Assembly (NCBI GenBank): GCA_016871275.1
Contig: VFZG01000001.1
Coordinates: 167,812 to 231,811, forward strand
Source: Acidimicrobiia bacterium
Lineage (GTDB): Bacteria > Acidobacteriota > Vicinamibacteria > Vicinamibacterales > UBA2999
Length of the DNA stretch: 64,000 bases
Reading direction: 5' to 3'
The notes beneath the pieces were generated by a model. That model was given only the letters and a program-made list of their open reading frames with translations, was not told where the DNA came from and ran no database searches. Of this stretch, positions 36,142-45,126 are shown piece after piece (the first letter of the stretch is position 1; the number at the start of each line of letters is the position of its first letter). The position numbers and the translations under genes were made by a program.

Positions 36142-38052
36142 CTAGCGGACTCGCGTGCCGGGAGCTGCCGGCTCCGAGTTCAGCACGATGGCGCCGCCGC
36201 CCTCGGGGCTCGCAGCCAGCACCATGCCGTTCGACTCGATGCCCATCATCTTCCGCGGCGCCAGGTTGGCGACGATCACGATCGACTTGCCAATCAGGGC
36301 TTCCGGCCCGTAGGCCTCGGCAATGCCGGCCAGGATCGTGCGCGGCTCGGCCTCACCCGCGTCGACCTTGAGCTTCAGCAGCTTCTGCGACTTCGGCATC
36401 CGCTCCGCCTCCAGCACCTTGGCGACCTTCAAGTGCACCCTCATGAAGTCGTCGATCGTGATGGTCGACGACGTGTCCGCCGGCGCCGGTGTCTCGGCCG
36501 GTTTCTGAGTCTGATCGGTCACGGTCGCGGCTCCCTGTTCTGCCTCAATGCGCGGCCACAGGGCCCCTGCATTGAGAAGCTGTTTCTCGCCCGACGAGCG
36601 CCAGGCGGTATCGGCGCCGAGGCGCCGGTCCTTTAGCGGACGGTCGTCACCAAGCCGACGCAGGATCTCTGTCGATGACGCCGGCATGATGGGCGCCAGA
36701 AGTGTGGCGGCAATCCGCACCGCTTCCGTCGACTCCGCCAGTACGCCGTTCAACTGATCGGCGTTGGCCGGGTCCTTGGCGAGCGCCCACGGCTGCTGTT
36801 CGGCGATGAAGTTGTTCGCCGCGCTGATCAACCGAAACGCCGCCGCCGCACCGTCGTGCAGCGCGTGCGCCTGCATGGCCGCCGTGTAGGCGGACACACT
36901 CTCCGCGGCGATCGCGGCCAGCGCGCCGCCGCCGGTCGCGCGGATCCTGCCCTGCTGGTAGCGCTCGGTCATCGACGCAACACGATTCACCAGGTTGCCG
37001 AGGTTGTTCGCCAGGTCGGCGTTGTACTTCTCCTCGAATCGCCCCCAGGTAAAGTCGCCGTCGCCTCCGTACGGAATCTCCTTCGCCAGATACAGTCGAA
37101 GCGGGTCGGGACCGAAGCGATTGGCGGCGTCGAGCGGATCGACAATGTTGCCGAGCGACTTGCTCATCCGCTCGCCCTTGAAATACACCCAGCCATGGCC
37201 GAACACCTGTTCCGCCAGCGGCTCGCCCACGCTCATCAGCATCGCCGGCCAGAACACGCTGTGGAAGCGGGTGATGTCCTTGCCAACCACATGCAGGTTC
37301 GCGGGCCACCACTGCCTGTACAGGTCTTCGTTCCAGCCGTAGCCCACCGCAGCCGCGTAGTTGATCAACGCGTCGAACCACACGTAGACCACGCTGTCGC
37401 GATCGAACGGCACCGGAATGCCCCACGACTGACCGCTGCGGCTCATGGAAATGTCTTCAAGGCCGCCTTCGATCAGGCGCAGGATTTCGTTGCGGCGGAT
37501 CTCGGGTTCGAGAAACGACGGATGCTTCGCGAAGTGATCGAGCAGCGGCTGTTGGTACCTGGACAGGCGGAAGAACCAGTTCTTCTCCTTGATCCACCTC
37601 GGGGGCGTGTTGTGGAGGGGACAGTTCCCGTTGACCAGGTCCTTTTCGGGCTTGAACGCCTCACACCCTTCGCAGTACCAGCCCTCGTACGAGCCCTCGT
37701 AGATGTCGCCTTTGTCGTAGGCGACCTGCGCCAGCTTCTGTGTTGCCGGATAGTGCCGCGTCCGATCGGTCGTGCGAATGAAGTCGTCGTACGACACGTC
37801 GAGCCGCTTCCAGACCTCGCAAAACACCTGCTCCATTTCGTCGCAGTAGGCGAGCGGGTCCTTCCCCTGCTCCTGGGCACGCTTGAACACGTTCTGCGAG
37901 TGCTCGTCGTTGCCCATTAGGAAATGGACATCGTAGCCGGCCAGACGCCGGTACCGCGCAATGATGTCGGCGGTGATCTTTTCGTACGCCGTGCCTAGAT
38001 GCGGCCGGCTGTTGACGTAATCGATCGCCGTGGTTAGAAGGAATCGAGCCAT
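36142..38052 (-). CDS. metG: Methionyl-tRNA synthetase
   Basis: Charges tRNA-Met and initiator tRNA. The 636-aa product has the class I motifs PHLGTAYE (HIGH) near 17-24 and GERMSKSLGN (KMSKS) near 295, a connective-peptide knuckle with CEGCEAF then NCPLHN (a His replaces one usual Cys), an anticodon-binding helical domain and a C-terminal Trbp111-like tRNA-binding domain (about 530-636). The MetG subgroup is the short-knuckle type. It overlaps larC by 19 bases. Confidence 0.96.
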   Translation of the reverse strand: MARFLLTTAIDYVNSRPHLGTAYEKITADIIARYRRLAGYDVHFLMGNDEHSQNVFKRAQEQGKDPLAYCDEMEQVFCEVWKRLDVSYDDFIRTTDRTRHYPATQKLAQVAYDKGDIYEGSYEGWYCEGCEAFKPEKDLVNGNCPLHNTPPRWIKEKNWFFRLSRYQQPLLDHFAKHPSFLEPEIRRNEILRLIEGGLEDISMSRSGQSWGIPVPFDRDSVVYVWFDALINYAAAVGYGWNEDLYRQWWPANLHVVGKDITRFHSVFWPAMLMSVGEPLAEQVFGHGWVYFKGERMSKSLGNIVDPLDAANRFGPDPLRLYLAKEIPYGGDGDFTWGRFEEKYNADLANNLGNLVNRVASMTERYQQGRIRATGGGALAAIAAESVSAYTAAMQAHALHDGAAAAFRLISAANNFIAEQQPWALAKDPANADQLNGVLAESTEAVRIAATLLAPIMPASSTEILRRLGDDRPLKDRRLGADTAWRSSGEKQLLNAGALWPRIEAEQGAATVTDQTQKPAETPAPADTSSTITIDDFMRVHLKVAKVLEAERMPKSQKLLKLKVDAGEAEPRTILAGIAEAYGPEALIGKSIVIVANLAPRKMMGIESNGMVLAASPEGGGAIVLNSEPAAPGTRVR

Positions 38053-39245
38053 GCCTTGAGTGCGATCGCCTGAAGTTCCTTGATTGGGATGCCGCGCTCC
38101 GCCGACAGTGTCACTAAATCTTCGAACTCCGGTTGCGCGTTCAGCACGTGCCCATCACGGCGCGCCACCTTGAAACGCACTGGGCCTGCCGGGGTCGTCA
38201 CCGTCACCATTTCCCGATCGAGGCACTCGCGCGTCAGCTCCTGATGCCGGACCCCAATTGTCGTCGACTCACGAAACACGATGTCCGTCATGCGCTCGCG
38301 ATCGTCCGGCTTGCAGACAATGGTCATCAACGTACCGGGCCGGTTCTTCTTCATCTGCACGGCGACATAGAAGACCTCGAGCGCGCCGGCGGCGTAGAGC
38401 TGTTCCATCAGCGCGCCAAAGATCTGAGGGTTCATGTCGTCGATCTCGCATTCGAGGACGGATACCTGGTGGGCGACGCGCTGCACGCTGCCGGCTATGG
38501 CCGGCCCGTCGTCGACACGGCGGCCGACCAGCACTCGCACGACATTCGGCGTCTCGGCCATCTCGCGATCGCCGGCACCGTAGCCGACCTGCTCGATCGT
38601 CATCGGCGGCACCGCTCCGAACGCCGTCGCATATTCGGTCAGGATCAGCGCGCCGGTCGGCGTCAACGTCTCCATTTGAATGCCGCTGGAATACACCGGC
38701 GCGTCCTTCAATAGCGCCACGGTCGCCAGCGCCGGCACCGGGAAGACCCCGTGCGCGACTTTCACCATGCCGCCGCCGACGTTAATCGGCGACACCACCA
38801 CGCGATCGGCGTTGAACCATTCCATCGCGAACGCGCAGCCGACGATGTCGATGATCGAGTCCAGCGCGCCGACCTCGTGCAGGTGCACCTTCTCGAGCGT
38901 GGTGTCGTGAATGGCCGCCTCGGCCTCGCCGAGCCGGCGAAACATCTTGATGGCGCGCGCCTTGGCCGCGTCTTTCAGCGCCGACCTGTCGATCGCCGCG
39001 ATAATGTGCTTCAGGTGATGGTGATGATGTCCGCCGCCGCCCGCATGTGAATGCTGGTGCACTCTGAACTTGGCGGCGGTGACGCCGGTCTTGACGACCC
39101 GATCCAGCGACACGTCGATGCCCTCGACCGCCAGGCTGCCCAACGCCCGCTTCAACTCGTCGAACGGCAGACCGGCGTCGAGCAGCGCGCCGAGGATCAT
39201 GTCGCCGGCCGCTCCCGCGAAGCAGTCGAAGTACAGGATCTTCAC
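38034..39245 (-). CDS. larC: LarC, nickel insertion enzyme of the nickel-pincer cofactor
   Basis: CTP-dependent cyclometallase that puts nickel into the lactate-racemase-type pincer cofactor. The 403-aa product starts MKILYFDCFAGAAGDMILGA and has the family's histidine-rich metal segment (HQHSHAGGGGHHHHH, about 63-77) and later NVGGGMVKVAHG and IDDMNPQ. It is one continuous frame, not split into C1/C2 as in lactobacilli. No larB, larE or larA gene is in the window, so its partners must be elsewhere. Confidence 0.93.
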   Translation of the reverse strand: MKILYFDCFAGAAGDMILGALLDAGLPFDELKRALGSLAVEGIDVSLDRVVKTGVTAAKFRVHQHSHAGGGGHHHHHLKHIIAAIDRSALKDAAKARAIKMFRRLGEAEAAIHDTTLEKVHLHEVGALDSIIDIVGCAFAMEWFNADRVVVSPINVGGGMVKVAHGVFPVPALATVALLKDAPVYSSGIQMETLTPTGALILTEYATAFGAVPPMTIEQVGYGAGDREMAETPNVVRVLVGRRVDDGPAIAGSVQRVAHQVSVLECEIDDMNPQIFGALMEQLYAAGALEVFYVAVQMKKNRPGTLMTIVCKPDDRERMTDIVFRESTTIGVRHQELTRECLDREMVTVTTPAGPVRFKVARRDGHVLNAQPEFEDLVTLSAERGIPIKELQAIALKAWLDSF

Positions 39246-39320
39246 ACCAGGCCCTCGTGCCTGAAGCTGAAGTACGTCCCGTCCCCGAGGATGAGGTGAT
39301 CCATCACGTCAATCCCACTC
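39242..39320 (-). pseudogene. radC: 3' remnant of a radC-like gene
   Basis: The last codons before the TAG at 39242 read GIDVMDHLILGDGTYFSFRH, then EGLV. This is the unmistakable C-terminal end of RadC/DUF2466 JAB-domain proteins. Upstream the frame loses all similarity, though VAAVELG in another frame near 39335 may be a further piece. The JAMM metal motif and the rest of the gene are missing. It overlaps the larC start by four bases. Confidence 0.65.
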
Positions 39321-39485
39321 ATGTCGCCAGCCCAGTTCCACCGCCGCCACGACCCGAACTGCTTGCGACGCCCCCACGCCGGCACACTGGCCATCACGCC
39401 CGACCCTTCATGGTAGCTGATAGACGCGCGTTGTGCGTGCTCACGACGCCTCCGGCCGCGTTTCGCTGCCGTATCCTCGACGGAC

Positions 39486-39816
39486 ATGCGTCGTGTGGCT
39501 CGCCCAGTTGCGTTTTTCGAGTCGCTCGTCTTTGCCATCCTTTCAACCAGCTGCGCCGAGCCTCCCCAGAAGGACATGAACCAGGCACAGGGTGCGATCG
39601 ATGCCGCCCGCTCCGCGGGCGCCAATCGGTTTGCCGCCGGAGAGGTCACCGCCGCGACCGACGCCCTGAAGCGCTCGCAGGAGGCCGCCGCCGGCCATTA
39701 CCGCCAGGCGCTGAACCACGCGCTCGACAGCCGCGAGCGCGCGCACAGCGCTGAAGGCCGAGGAGTATGCGGCCGTCACGGGCGCCCTGCATGGGGCCGC
39801 CGGCGCGGAAGCGTGA
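39486..39816 (+). pseudogene. DUF4398-like lipoprotein, frameshifted near its end
   Basis: Starts MRRVARPVAFFESLVFAILS with a lipobox ending TSC (Cys23). A helical part follows: MNQAQGAIDAARSAGANRFA, EVTAATDALKRSQEAAA, YRQALNHALDSRERA. Near 39740 similarity moves to another frame (TALKAEEYAAVTGALHGA, then AGAEA), with a TGA at 39814-39816. Without the shift the frame runs on to 39947 through unrelated sequence that covers dapF. It is probably an inactivated or sequencing-damaged envelope lipoprotein. Confidence 0.5.
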
Positions 39817-39880
39817 GGGGAGATGCCCGGCGATCGCGGTTTTCGCGATCCGGGCCGGAGCTGATGCGATCAGACAACAA

Positions 39881-40702
39881 TCAGCGCCCGGAGGTCGAGG
39901 AGACCCAGTGGCCGTCGAAGACCACTTCGGCCCAGCCGGTCAGATAGACACCGTCGGCCAGCCACTCAACCCGCTGGGCGCCGCCCGGCGCAATCACCTG
40001 GACATCGCGCGCCGCGCCGCCGTGGGCGATCGCCGAGATGGCCGAGGCGCAGGCGCCAGTACCGGACGCATGCGTGGGGCCCACGCCGCGTTCCCAGATC
40101 AGAATCCGCACCCGGTCTGGAGCTTCAACGACCGCAAACTCGACGTTGGTTCCCTCCGGGAACCGGCGATGCGTGGCGAGCGCTGGCCCCAACCGATTGA
40201 ATCGCTGCAGTTCGGGCAGCTCCTGCATCAGCGCCACGCATTGCGGATTGCCGATCGCCAGCGTGGTCACCGTCAACGTCTCGCCGGCCGCTTCGATTGA
40301 CTCCTCGGTCACCCGCTCGGGCTGTCCCATCGCCGCACGAAACGTGTACCGGCCGCCCTGGCGGCTGATCAGCGACAACGTCTTCCACCCCGCGTCGGTG
40401 TCGACCCGGACTTCGCTGATGGGCGCCAGCCGCGCGTGCTCTCTTCTGTACAGCACCAGCGCCGCTAAACAACGCAGCCCGTTGCCTGACAACTCCGACG
40501 GGCTGCCGTCGGTGTTGATCAACTTCATCTGCGCGGTGCCGTTTGGAGCGATCGTGTAATAGATCACGCCGTCGCCTCCCAGGCCGGAGTGGCGATGGCA
40601 GAGACGCCTGGACAGCTCGTCGAGCTTCAGGTTCTCGACCTGATCAGCCGGCACGAACAGAAAGTCGTTGCCGTAGGCGTGGGCTTTGGCGATCGACAGC
40701 AT
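39881..40702 (-). CDS. dapF: Diaminopimelate epimerase homologue with serine at both catalytic positions
   Basis: DapF interconverts LL- and meso-diaminopimelate with two cysteines acting as acid and base. The 273-aa product has the full fold and motifs (AHAYGNDFLFV, HSGLGGDGV, GNPQCV, EGTNVEF). Yet the two active-site signatures read LSGNGLRC and THASGTGACA, so the cysteines of CGNGxR and ACGTGA are Ser72 and Ser213. I checked the codons: TCA and TCC. Either it uses serines, acts on another substrate, or is inactive. It is the last gene of a ttcA-dtd-barrel-dapF unit with overlapping ends. Confidence 0.85.
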   Translation of the reverse strand: MLSIAKAHAYGNDFLFVPADQVENLKLDELSRRLCHRHSGLGGDGVIYYTIAPNGTAQMKLINTDGSPSELSGNGLRCLAALVLYRREHARLAPISEVRVDTDAGWKTLSLISRQGGRYTFRAAMGQPERVTEESIEAAGETLTVTTLAIGNPQCVALMQELPELQRFNRLGPALATHRRFPEGTNVEFAVVEAPDRVRILIWERGVGPTHASGTGACASAISAIAHGGAARDVQVIAPGGAQRVEWLADGVYLTGWAEVVFDGHWVSSTSGR

Positions 40703-41547
40703 CAGGGCACGTGCAGGCCGTTGAACACCCACGTGAATCCCGTCGTGATGCCATACGCGGGCTCACGGGGAGTCAGTCCAAGCAGCAGACCGGCATCGAA
40801 CCGTACGCTGCTCACGGTGTAGCGCAGGCCAAAACGCAGCACGCCCGTATCTTCAGCGCCCGGCGTGATCAAGTCCCCAAAGTTGGCTCGACCAACGAAC
40901 TCGCCCACCGCTTCAGCCCGCGGCGTGACGGCGCGCGCCACGGACAGGCCGTAAATCAGCAGGTCATCCTGCGCGGCGGCGCGAGCGGGATGGCCCAGCA
41001 TTGCCATGCCAACGCTCGCCACGACGCGGACCGACTGGACGGTCTTGCCCATCGTCACGGCCGACGCGAAATCCTGGACGTCCTTGCCCATGCCGTCCTC
41101 GTTGCTCGCATTTGGCAGTCGTGTCGAGAACCAGCTCCCGATGGCTGGACGACGGGCGGTTTCACTCAACAGCCTGACCTTCGCGCCAATCTGGATGTCG
41201 CCGAAGTCCGCCGTGGTGCGGGTGTTGGCCAGGCGCACCAGGTGCGCGAGCGGCGCGGTGGAAGCGACCTCGGTAATCGACAGTGTCTGGTAGATGCCCC
41301 AGTCAATCTGGATCTCGGCAATCGAACTCACGCCGAGGCTGACACCCAGCGCCGGCATCACGAGATGGTTGCCGCGCAAGCCGGAGACCGGGAACACCGC
41401 GTCACGGTTGTAGTCCACACCGGCCTCGATCAGGATGCGTCCGGATCCAATCGTCTCGGGGTCCTCCGTCTTGAGGGGTCGTTGTTGTGCGAAGGAGGGG
41501 GGCGCCGCCGCGAGCGTGACCAGCGCAACGATCAGTATTCGGAGCAT
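40702..41547 (-). CDS. Outer-membrane beta-barrel protein of unknown function
   Basis: A 281-aa protein with a signal peptide ([21 protein letters not shown]) and alternating amphipathic strands, ending in a barrel-like GFTWVF and GLHVP. Strands such as RILIEAGVDYNRD, IAEIQIDWGIYQ and DIQIGAKVRLL are regular. I recognise only a general transporter-like/DUF-type barrel. It overlaps dtd and dapF by single or few bases and must be translated with them. A TTG at 41550 is an alternative start. Confidence 0.75.
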   Translation of the reverse strand: MLRILIVALVTLAAAPPSFAQQRPLKTEDPETIGSGRILIEAGVDYNRDAVFPVSGLRGNHLVMPALGVSLGVSSIAEIQIDWGIYQTLSITEVASTAPLAHLVRLANTRTTADFGDIQIGAKVRLLSETARRPAIGSWFSTRLPNASNEDGMGKDVQDFASAVTMGKTVQSVRVVASVGMAMLGHPARAAAQDDLLIYGLSVARAVTPRAEAVGEFVGRANFGDLITPGAEDTGVLRFGLRYTVSSVRFDAGLLLGLTPREPAYGITTGFTWVFNGLHVP

Positions 41548-41996
41548 CAAAACGTCTTCCTGCTATCGAGAAGTATGGTCACCGGCCCGTCGTTGACGAG
41601 CGCCACCTGCATCATGGCCTGGAACTCGCCGGTTTCGACGCCGAGTCCCGAGGCCTTCACTTCTCGCACGACATCTTCGTAGAGCGCCCTGGCAATCTGC
41701 GGCGGCGCCGCCGAGGCGAACGACGGCCGTCTGCCGTTGCGCGCGTCGCCCGACAACGTGAACTGCGACACTACGAGCACACTCCCCTGCCGGTCCATCA
41801 CCGACAGGTTCATCTTGCCGGCCTCATCCGGAAAAATGCGGAGGTCGCGAATCTTCGCCGCGATGTAGTGGACGTCGGCCGGGCCGTCGCCTGCCTCAAC
41901 GCCGAGCAGCACGAGCAGACCATGTGCGATCTCGCCAATCGTGCGCTCGTCGACGGTGACGCGCGCCGAAGTCACGCGCTGAATGACGGCCCTCAC
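41547..41996 (-). CDS. dtd: D-aminoacyl-tRNA deacylase
   Basis: Removes D-amino acids and glycine wrongly loaded onto tRNAs. The 149-aa product has the family's two key motifs SQFTL (near 78) and NDGPVT (near 137) and starts [16 protein letters not shown]. It overlaps ttcA by four bases and the barrel gene by one. Confidence 0.95.
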   Translation of the reverse strand: MRAVIQRVTSARVTVDERTIGEIAHGLLVLLGVEAGDGPADVHYIAAKIRDLRIFPDEAGKMNLSVMDRQGSVLVVSQFTLSGDARNGRRPSFASAAPPQIARALYEDVVREVKASGLGVETGEFQAMMQVALVNDGPVTILLDSRKTF

Positions 41997-42817
41997 GAGG
42001 GTCTGTGGAGCAGAATGGGGATCAGCGCCGGCTCAGCGACGGCCGCCTCGGCCATTTCGCCGATGGGATTCAACCGGCGATCCAGCAGGTGCCGGGGCAT
42101 GACGTTGCCGAGCGCCTTGATCATCGACGACTTGACGTTCGGGTGTTCGCGCTCGAGCTCCATGATCAGGCGCTTGATGCGCTGGCGCTGCAGGCTCAGG
42201 TCGCCGCACGCCGGGCAGCAACACCCGATGATTGGCAGTTCCCGCTCCAGGCAGTACGCGCGGGCTTCGGCTTCGGTCACATAGACCAGCGGCCTGATGA
42301 CGACGTGCTGGCCGTTGTCGGAGGTGAGCCGGGCCGGCATGGCCTTGAGCGCGCCGGCGAAGAACAGATTCAGCAGCACCGTCTCGACGAAATCGTCGAG
42401 ATGGTGGCCGAGGGCAATCTTGGTGGCGCCGGTCTCTTGGGCGAGCCGGTACAACACCCCGCGCCGCAACCGCGCGCACAGCGAGCACGGCGTGTCGTCG
42501 TCGTCCAGCTTGTCGTCGATCACCGCGCCGATGGAGGTGTGCTCGCTGTGAAACTCCCAGCCCCGCTCCCTGCACGCGGCGGCCACCTGCGTGTGCTGGT
42601 AGCCTTGGTAGCCGGAATCCACGTTCACCGCCACGATCGAGAAATCAATCGGCGCGCGCTGCTGCAGCACGTCGAGGATCTGGATCAGCGCCCAACTGTC
42701 CTTGCCGCCCGACAGCCCCACCATGATGCGATCGCCGTCTTCAACCAGCGTGAAGTCCGTAATCGCCTTGGTGGTCTTCTTGGCGATGCGCGCTTCGAGC
42801 GGCGTGCAATACCCCAC
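41993..42817 (-). CDS. ttcA: tRNA 2-thiocytidine biosynthesis protein TtcA
   Basis: Iron-sulphur PP-loop enzyme that thiolates C32 of some tRNAs. From the GTG at 42817 the product is 274 aa. The PP-loop GLSGGKDS is at 34-41; the cluster cysteines lie in [10 protein letters not shown] (C111, C114) and CCCPACGD (C199-C204). The open frame runs far upstream but loses similarity before [12 protein letters not shown] perfect TATAAT ends seven bases before the GTG, suggesting a leaderless transcript for the four-gene unit. Confidence 0.92.
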   Translation of the reverse strand: MGYCTPLEARIAKKTTKAITDFTLVEDGDRIMVGLSGGKDSWALIQILDVLQQRAPIDFSIVAVNVDSGYQGYQHTQVAAACRERGWEFHSEHTSIGAVIDDKLDDDDTPCSLCARLRRGVLYRLAQETGATKIALGHHLDDFVETVLLNLFFAGALKAMPARLTSDNGQHVVIRPLVYVTEAEARAYCLERELPIIGCCCPACGDLSLQRQRIKRLIMELEREHPNVKSSMIKALGNVMPRHLLDRRLNPIGEMAEAAVAEPALIPILLHRPS

Positions 42818-42823
42818 GGACTG

Positions 42824-42829
42824 ATTATA
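42824..42829 (-). promoter_or_regulatory. Perfect -10 box of the ttcA operon
   Basis: TATAAT on the minus strand ends seven bases before the ttcA GTG. The -35 is weak. Confidence 0.5.
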
Positions 42830-42844
42830 CTGGCCCTTCAGACC

Positions 42845-44527
42845 GTGGTGACCGACGGCAGCGAGCGAACCACCAGGGCCACAGATGGCACAGACAGCGC
42901 AGCCCTGAAGGAGCTCACGCTCGTCACGCTGATTTATGCGGCGCTGACGGTGCTGATGACGCTGCCACTCTCGCTCGCGCCTGGCAGCCACGTCACGGCC
43001 GATGTGCCAGATACTCACTTGTACATCTGGACGCTGGCCTGGGACAGCTACGCGTTCCTGCATCAGCCGATCGGCATTTTCGACGCCAACATTTACTTCC
43101 CGTTCGCCAACACGCTGGCCTATTCCGAAAACCTGATCGGCAGCGCGTTCTTTGCGGCGCCGATCATCTGGATGACCGGCGACCTCGTGCTCGCCACCAA
43201 CCTGACGGCGCTCATCACCTGTGTCTTATGCGGCACCGGCGCGTACCTGCTGGCGAGGCGATTGAACCTGTCAATCGCGGCGGCCTTCATCTGCGGCCTG
43301 GTGTTCGCCTTCGCGCCGCCACGATTCTTCCGGCTTGGCCAGTTGCACATGACCGCCGTCCAGTGGATCCCGTTTTGTCTGGCCTTCCTGCATGCGTACC
43401 TGGATCGGGGCCGGCGGCGCGACCTGCTGCTGGCCATTGGGTGCTTCTCGCTCCAGGCCCTCTCGAGCGGCCACGGCGCCGTCTACCTGGCACTGGCGGT
43501 CTTCGGGCTGCTCGCATGGCAGTTCGGGTCTGGAACACCGGTCGCATTGCGGCAACGGCTGCGAGACTTCGGTGGCGCCGGCGCCTACCTGCTGTTTCCA
43601 GTGGTGTGGGTCATTCTTCCGTATCGGCTGGCACAGGATGAGGCCGGGCTGCGTCGCGAGTACCTGCCTGGCATGCAGCCAGGTATCGAGAGTTTCCTGG
43701 CCTCCCCGACGATCGTGCATCAGTTCTTGCAACAGGCGCTGTGGGGACCGTTTGAAAAGGCGCCCGACACCTACCTCTTCCCCGGCATTGCCCTCCTCGC
43801 ACTCGCCGTGGCCGGCGCGATTGCCGGACGTGCGCGACGCAACACGGTCTTCTATGTGCTGGTGGCCGCACTCTCGACGCTGATGTTCGTCGACTGGCCG
43901 TTTGAGTTGTGGCGATACGTCTACTGGATGCCGGGGCTGAATTTCATTCGCGTGCCGTCGCGATTCATGATCCTGACCGTGCTGGCGCTCGGCGTGCTGG
44001 CCGCGTTCGCATTCGACCGTTTCACGGCCCGGCTGCGACCATCGGCGCGCTCAGCTGCCGGGGTCGTCGTGGCGGCGCTCATGTTGGCCGAATACGTGGT
44101 CTATCCGTTTCCGGCCGTACCGTACCGCCTCGAGATTCCCGCGGTCCACCGCTGGCTCGCTTCGCAGCCGAGGCCGTTTGTCGTCGCCGAACTCCCAGTG
44201 CCGAGCGCTGGCGACCTCGGCGCGCTCGAGCGCCAGCAGACCGCATCAATGCTGCACGCCACCGCGCATTGGCAGAAGACGATTCACGGTTACAGCGGCA
44301 TTCGCCGGCCGTATCACCATCAGCTCTATGCCGATCTACATGACTTTCCGGATCCCACCAGTTTGAGCAGCCTGCGGACGGCTGGCGTGACCCATATGGT
44401 GGTGCACACCGCGGCCTACGGCATTTCGTGGCGGACCATTGAAGAGCAGATCGCCAAGTCGGGGCAACTGCGCCTCGTGTACAGCGACGGTGACGGGAGG
44501 GTGTATGTGTGGGGAACTAGGAATTAG
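42845..44527 (+). CDS. Large polytopic membrane protein, GT-C glycosyltransferase-like
   Basis: A product of about 560 aa with roughly ten transmembrane segments (for example LVLATNLTALITCVL, AAAFICGLVFAFA, AGAYLLFPVVWVILP) and a soluble C-terminal part with VHTAAYGISWRTIEEQIA. The first loop contains DTHLYIWTLAWD, like the acidic pair in loop 1 of GT-C transferases that use lipid-linked sugars. The start is uncertain: GTG 42845 or 42848 are the earliest sensible codons, and the first 14 residues (GSERTTRATDGTD) look like non-coding repeat. The stop TAG is part of a GGAATTA array. Confidence 0.7.
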   Translation: MVTDGSERTTRATDGTDSAALKELTLVTLIYAALTVLMTLPLSLAPGSHVTADVPDTHLYIWTLAWDSYAFLHQPIGIFDANIYFPFANTLAYSENLIGSAFFAAPIIWMTGDLVLATNLTALITCVLCGTGAYLLARRLNLSIAAAFICGLVFAFAPPRFFRLGQLHMTAVQWIPFCLAFLHAYLDRGRRRDLLLAIGCFSLQALSSGHGAVYLALAVFGLLAWQFGSGTPVALRQRLRDFGGAGAYLLFPVVWVILPYRLAQDEAGLRREYLPGMQPGIESFLASPTIVHQFLQQALWGPFEKAPDTYLFPGIALLALAVAGAIAGRARRNTVFYVLVAALSTLMFVDWPFELWRYVYWMPGLNFIRVPSRFMILTVLALGVLAAFAFDRFTARLRPSARSAAGVVVAALMLAEYVVYPFPAVPYRLEIPAVHRWLASQPRPFVVAELPVPSAGDLGALERQQTASMLHATAHWQKTIHGYSGIRRPYHHQLYADLHDFPDPTSLSSLRTAGVTHMVVHTAAYGISWRTIEEQIAKSGQLRLVYSDGDGRVYVWGTRN

Positions 44528-44554
44528 GAATTAGGAATTAGGAACTAGGAATTA
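44513..44554. repeat. Six-unit array of GGAAYTA 7-bp repeats
   Basis: Units ggaacta, ggaatta (three times), ggaacta, ggaatta. The second and third units supply the stop codon TAG (44525-44527) of the membrane protein gene. Confidence 0.9.
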
Positions 44555-44555
44555 G

Positions 44556-44616
44556 GAAGTGAGAAGTGAGAGGTCGGAAGAGTACTTCTCACTTCTCCCT
44601 TATCACTTCTCACTTC
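44556..44616. terminator. Long-looped hairpin between convergent genes
   Basis: GAAGTGAGAAGTGA (44556-44569) is the perfect reverse complement of TCACTTCTCACTTC (44603-44616). The right arm overlaps the stop of the minus-strand gene. No T run, so the role as terminator is tentative. Confidence 0.5.
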
Positions 44617-45068
44617 GCCTGGTGCTTGCTCCGCCACTCCTCAGAGTCTCTGACGGCGTCCGAAATAGCCTGGCGGGCTTCGGCGTCGGACTTCCCTTCA
44701 ATCCGCGCCTTCATGTAAACATCCAGAATCCAGGTGCCGATTGCTTCGGCGTCAATCCTCTGCCGATCGAGATTGTAGAGTCCGCCCGGACGCTGCAGGC
44801 CGTCGGCCGACCGGTACAAGTCATCGACGAACGCCACCGCGCTGACGAGCTCTGGGCGCCGCTGTTGCACTTTGTCGTTGGCGAGGCGCTCAGCCCGAGA
44901 ATCGAGCTCGCGCCGCACCTGTGAGACATCGGTCTTCAGACCACTGATCCTCATTTCCTGCCAGGCCATCTGGCCGAGCAGCAGCAGAATCACGATGGCC
45001 ATCAGGTTGTTGGTGGTCCGCAGGCGCGAACCACGGGGATCCGAGGGCAAGGGCGAGGCCTCAGGCAT
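44610..45068 (-). CDS. Small membrane protein with one helix and a coiled coil
   Basis: I do not recognise a family. The 152-aa product has an N-terminal cytoplasmic tail, one transmembrane helix (NLMAIVILLLLGQMAW, about 21-37), a coiled coil (KTDVSQVRRELDSRAERLA) and a helical C-terminal domain with IDAEAIGTWILDVYMKAR. The outer part is probably periplasmic. It is divergent from the SGNH hydrolase gene. Confidence 0.65.
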   Translation of the reverse strand: MPEASPLPSDPRGSRLRTTNNLMAIVILLLLGQMAWQEMRISGLKTDVSQVRRELDSRAERLANDKVQQRRPELVSAVAFVDDLYRSADGLQRPGGLYNLDRQRIDAEAIGTWILDVYMKARIEGKSDAEARQAISDAVRDSEEWRSKHQAK

Positions 45069-45126
45069 CGAAGGTATTTTCCATAAAAAGGTGGATCGGG
45101 CAACTATTTCTGTTAAAAATCACGGC

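Noticed and set aside
42005..42844. Upstream extension of the membrane protein frame across ttcA
   Set aside because: The sequence is the antisense of the conserved ttcA gene and contains no hydrophobic segment.
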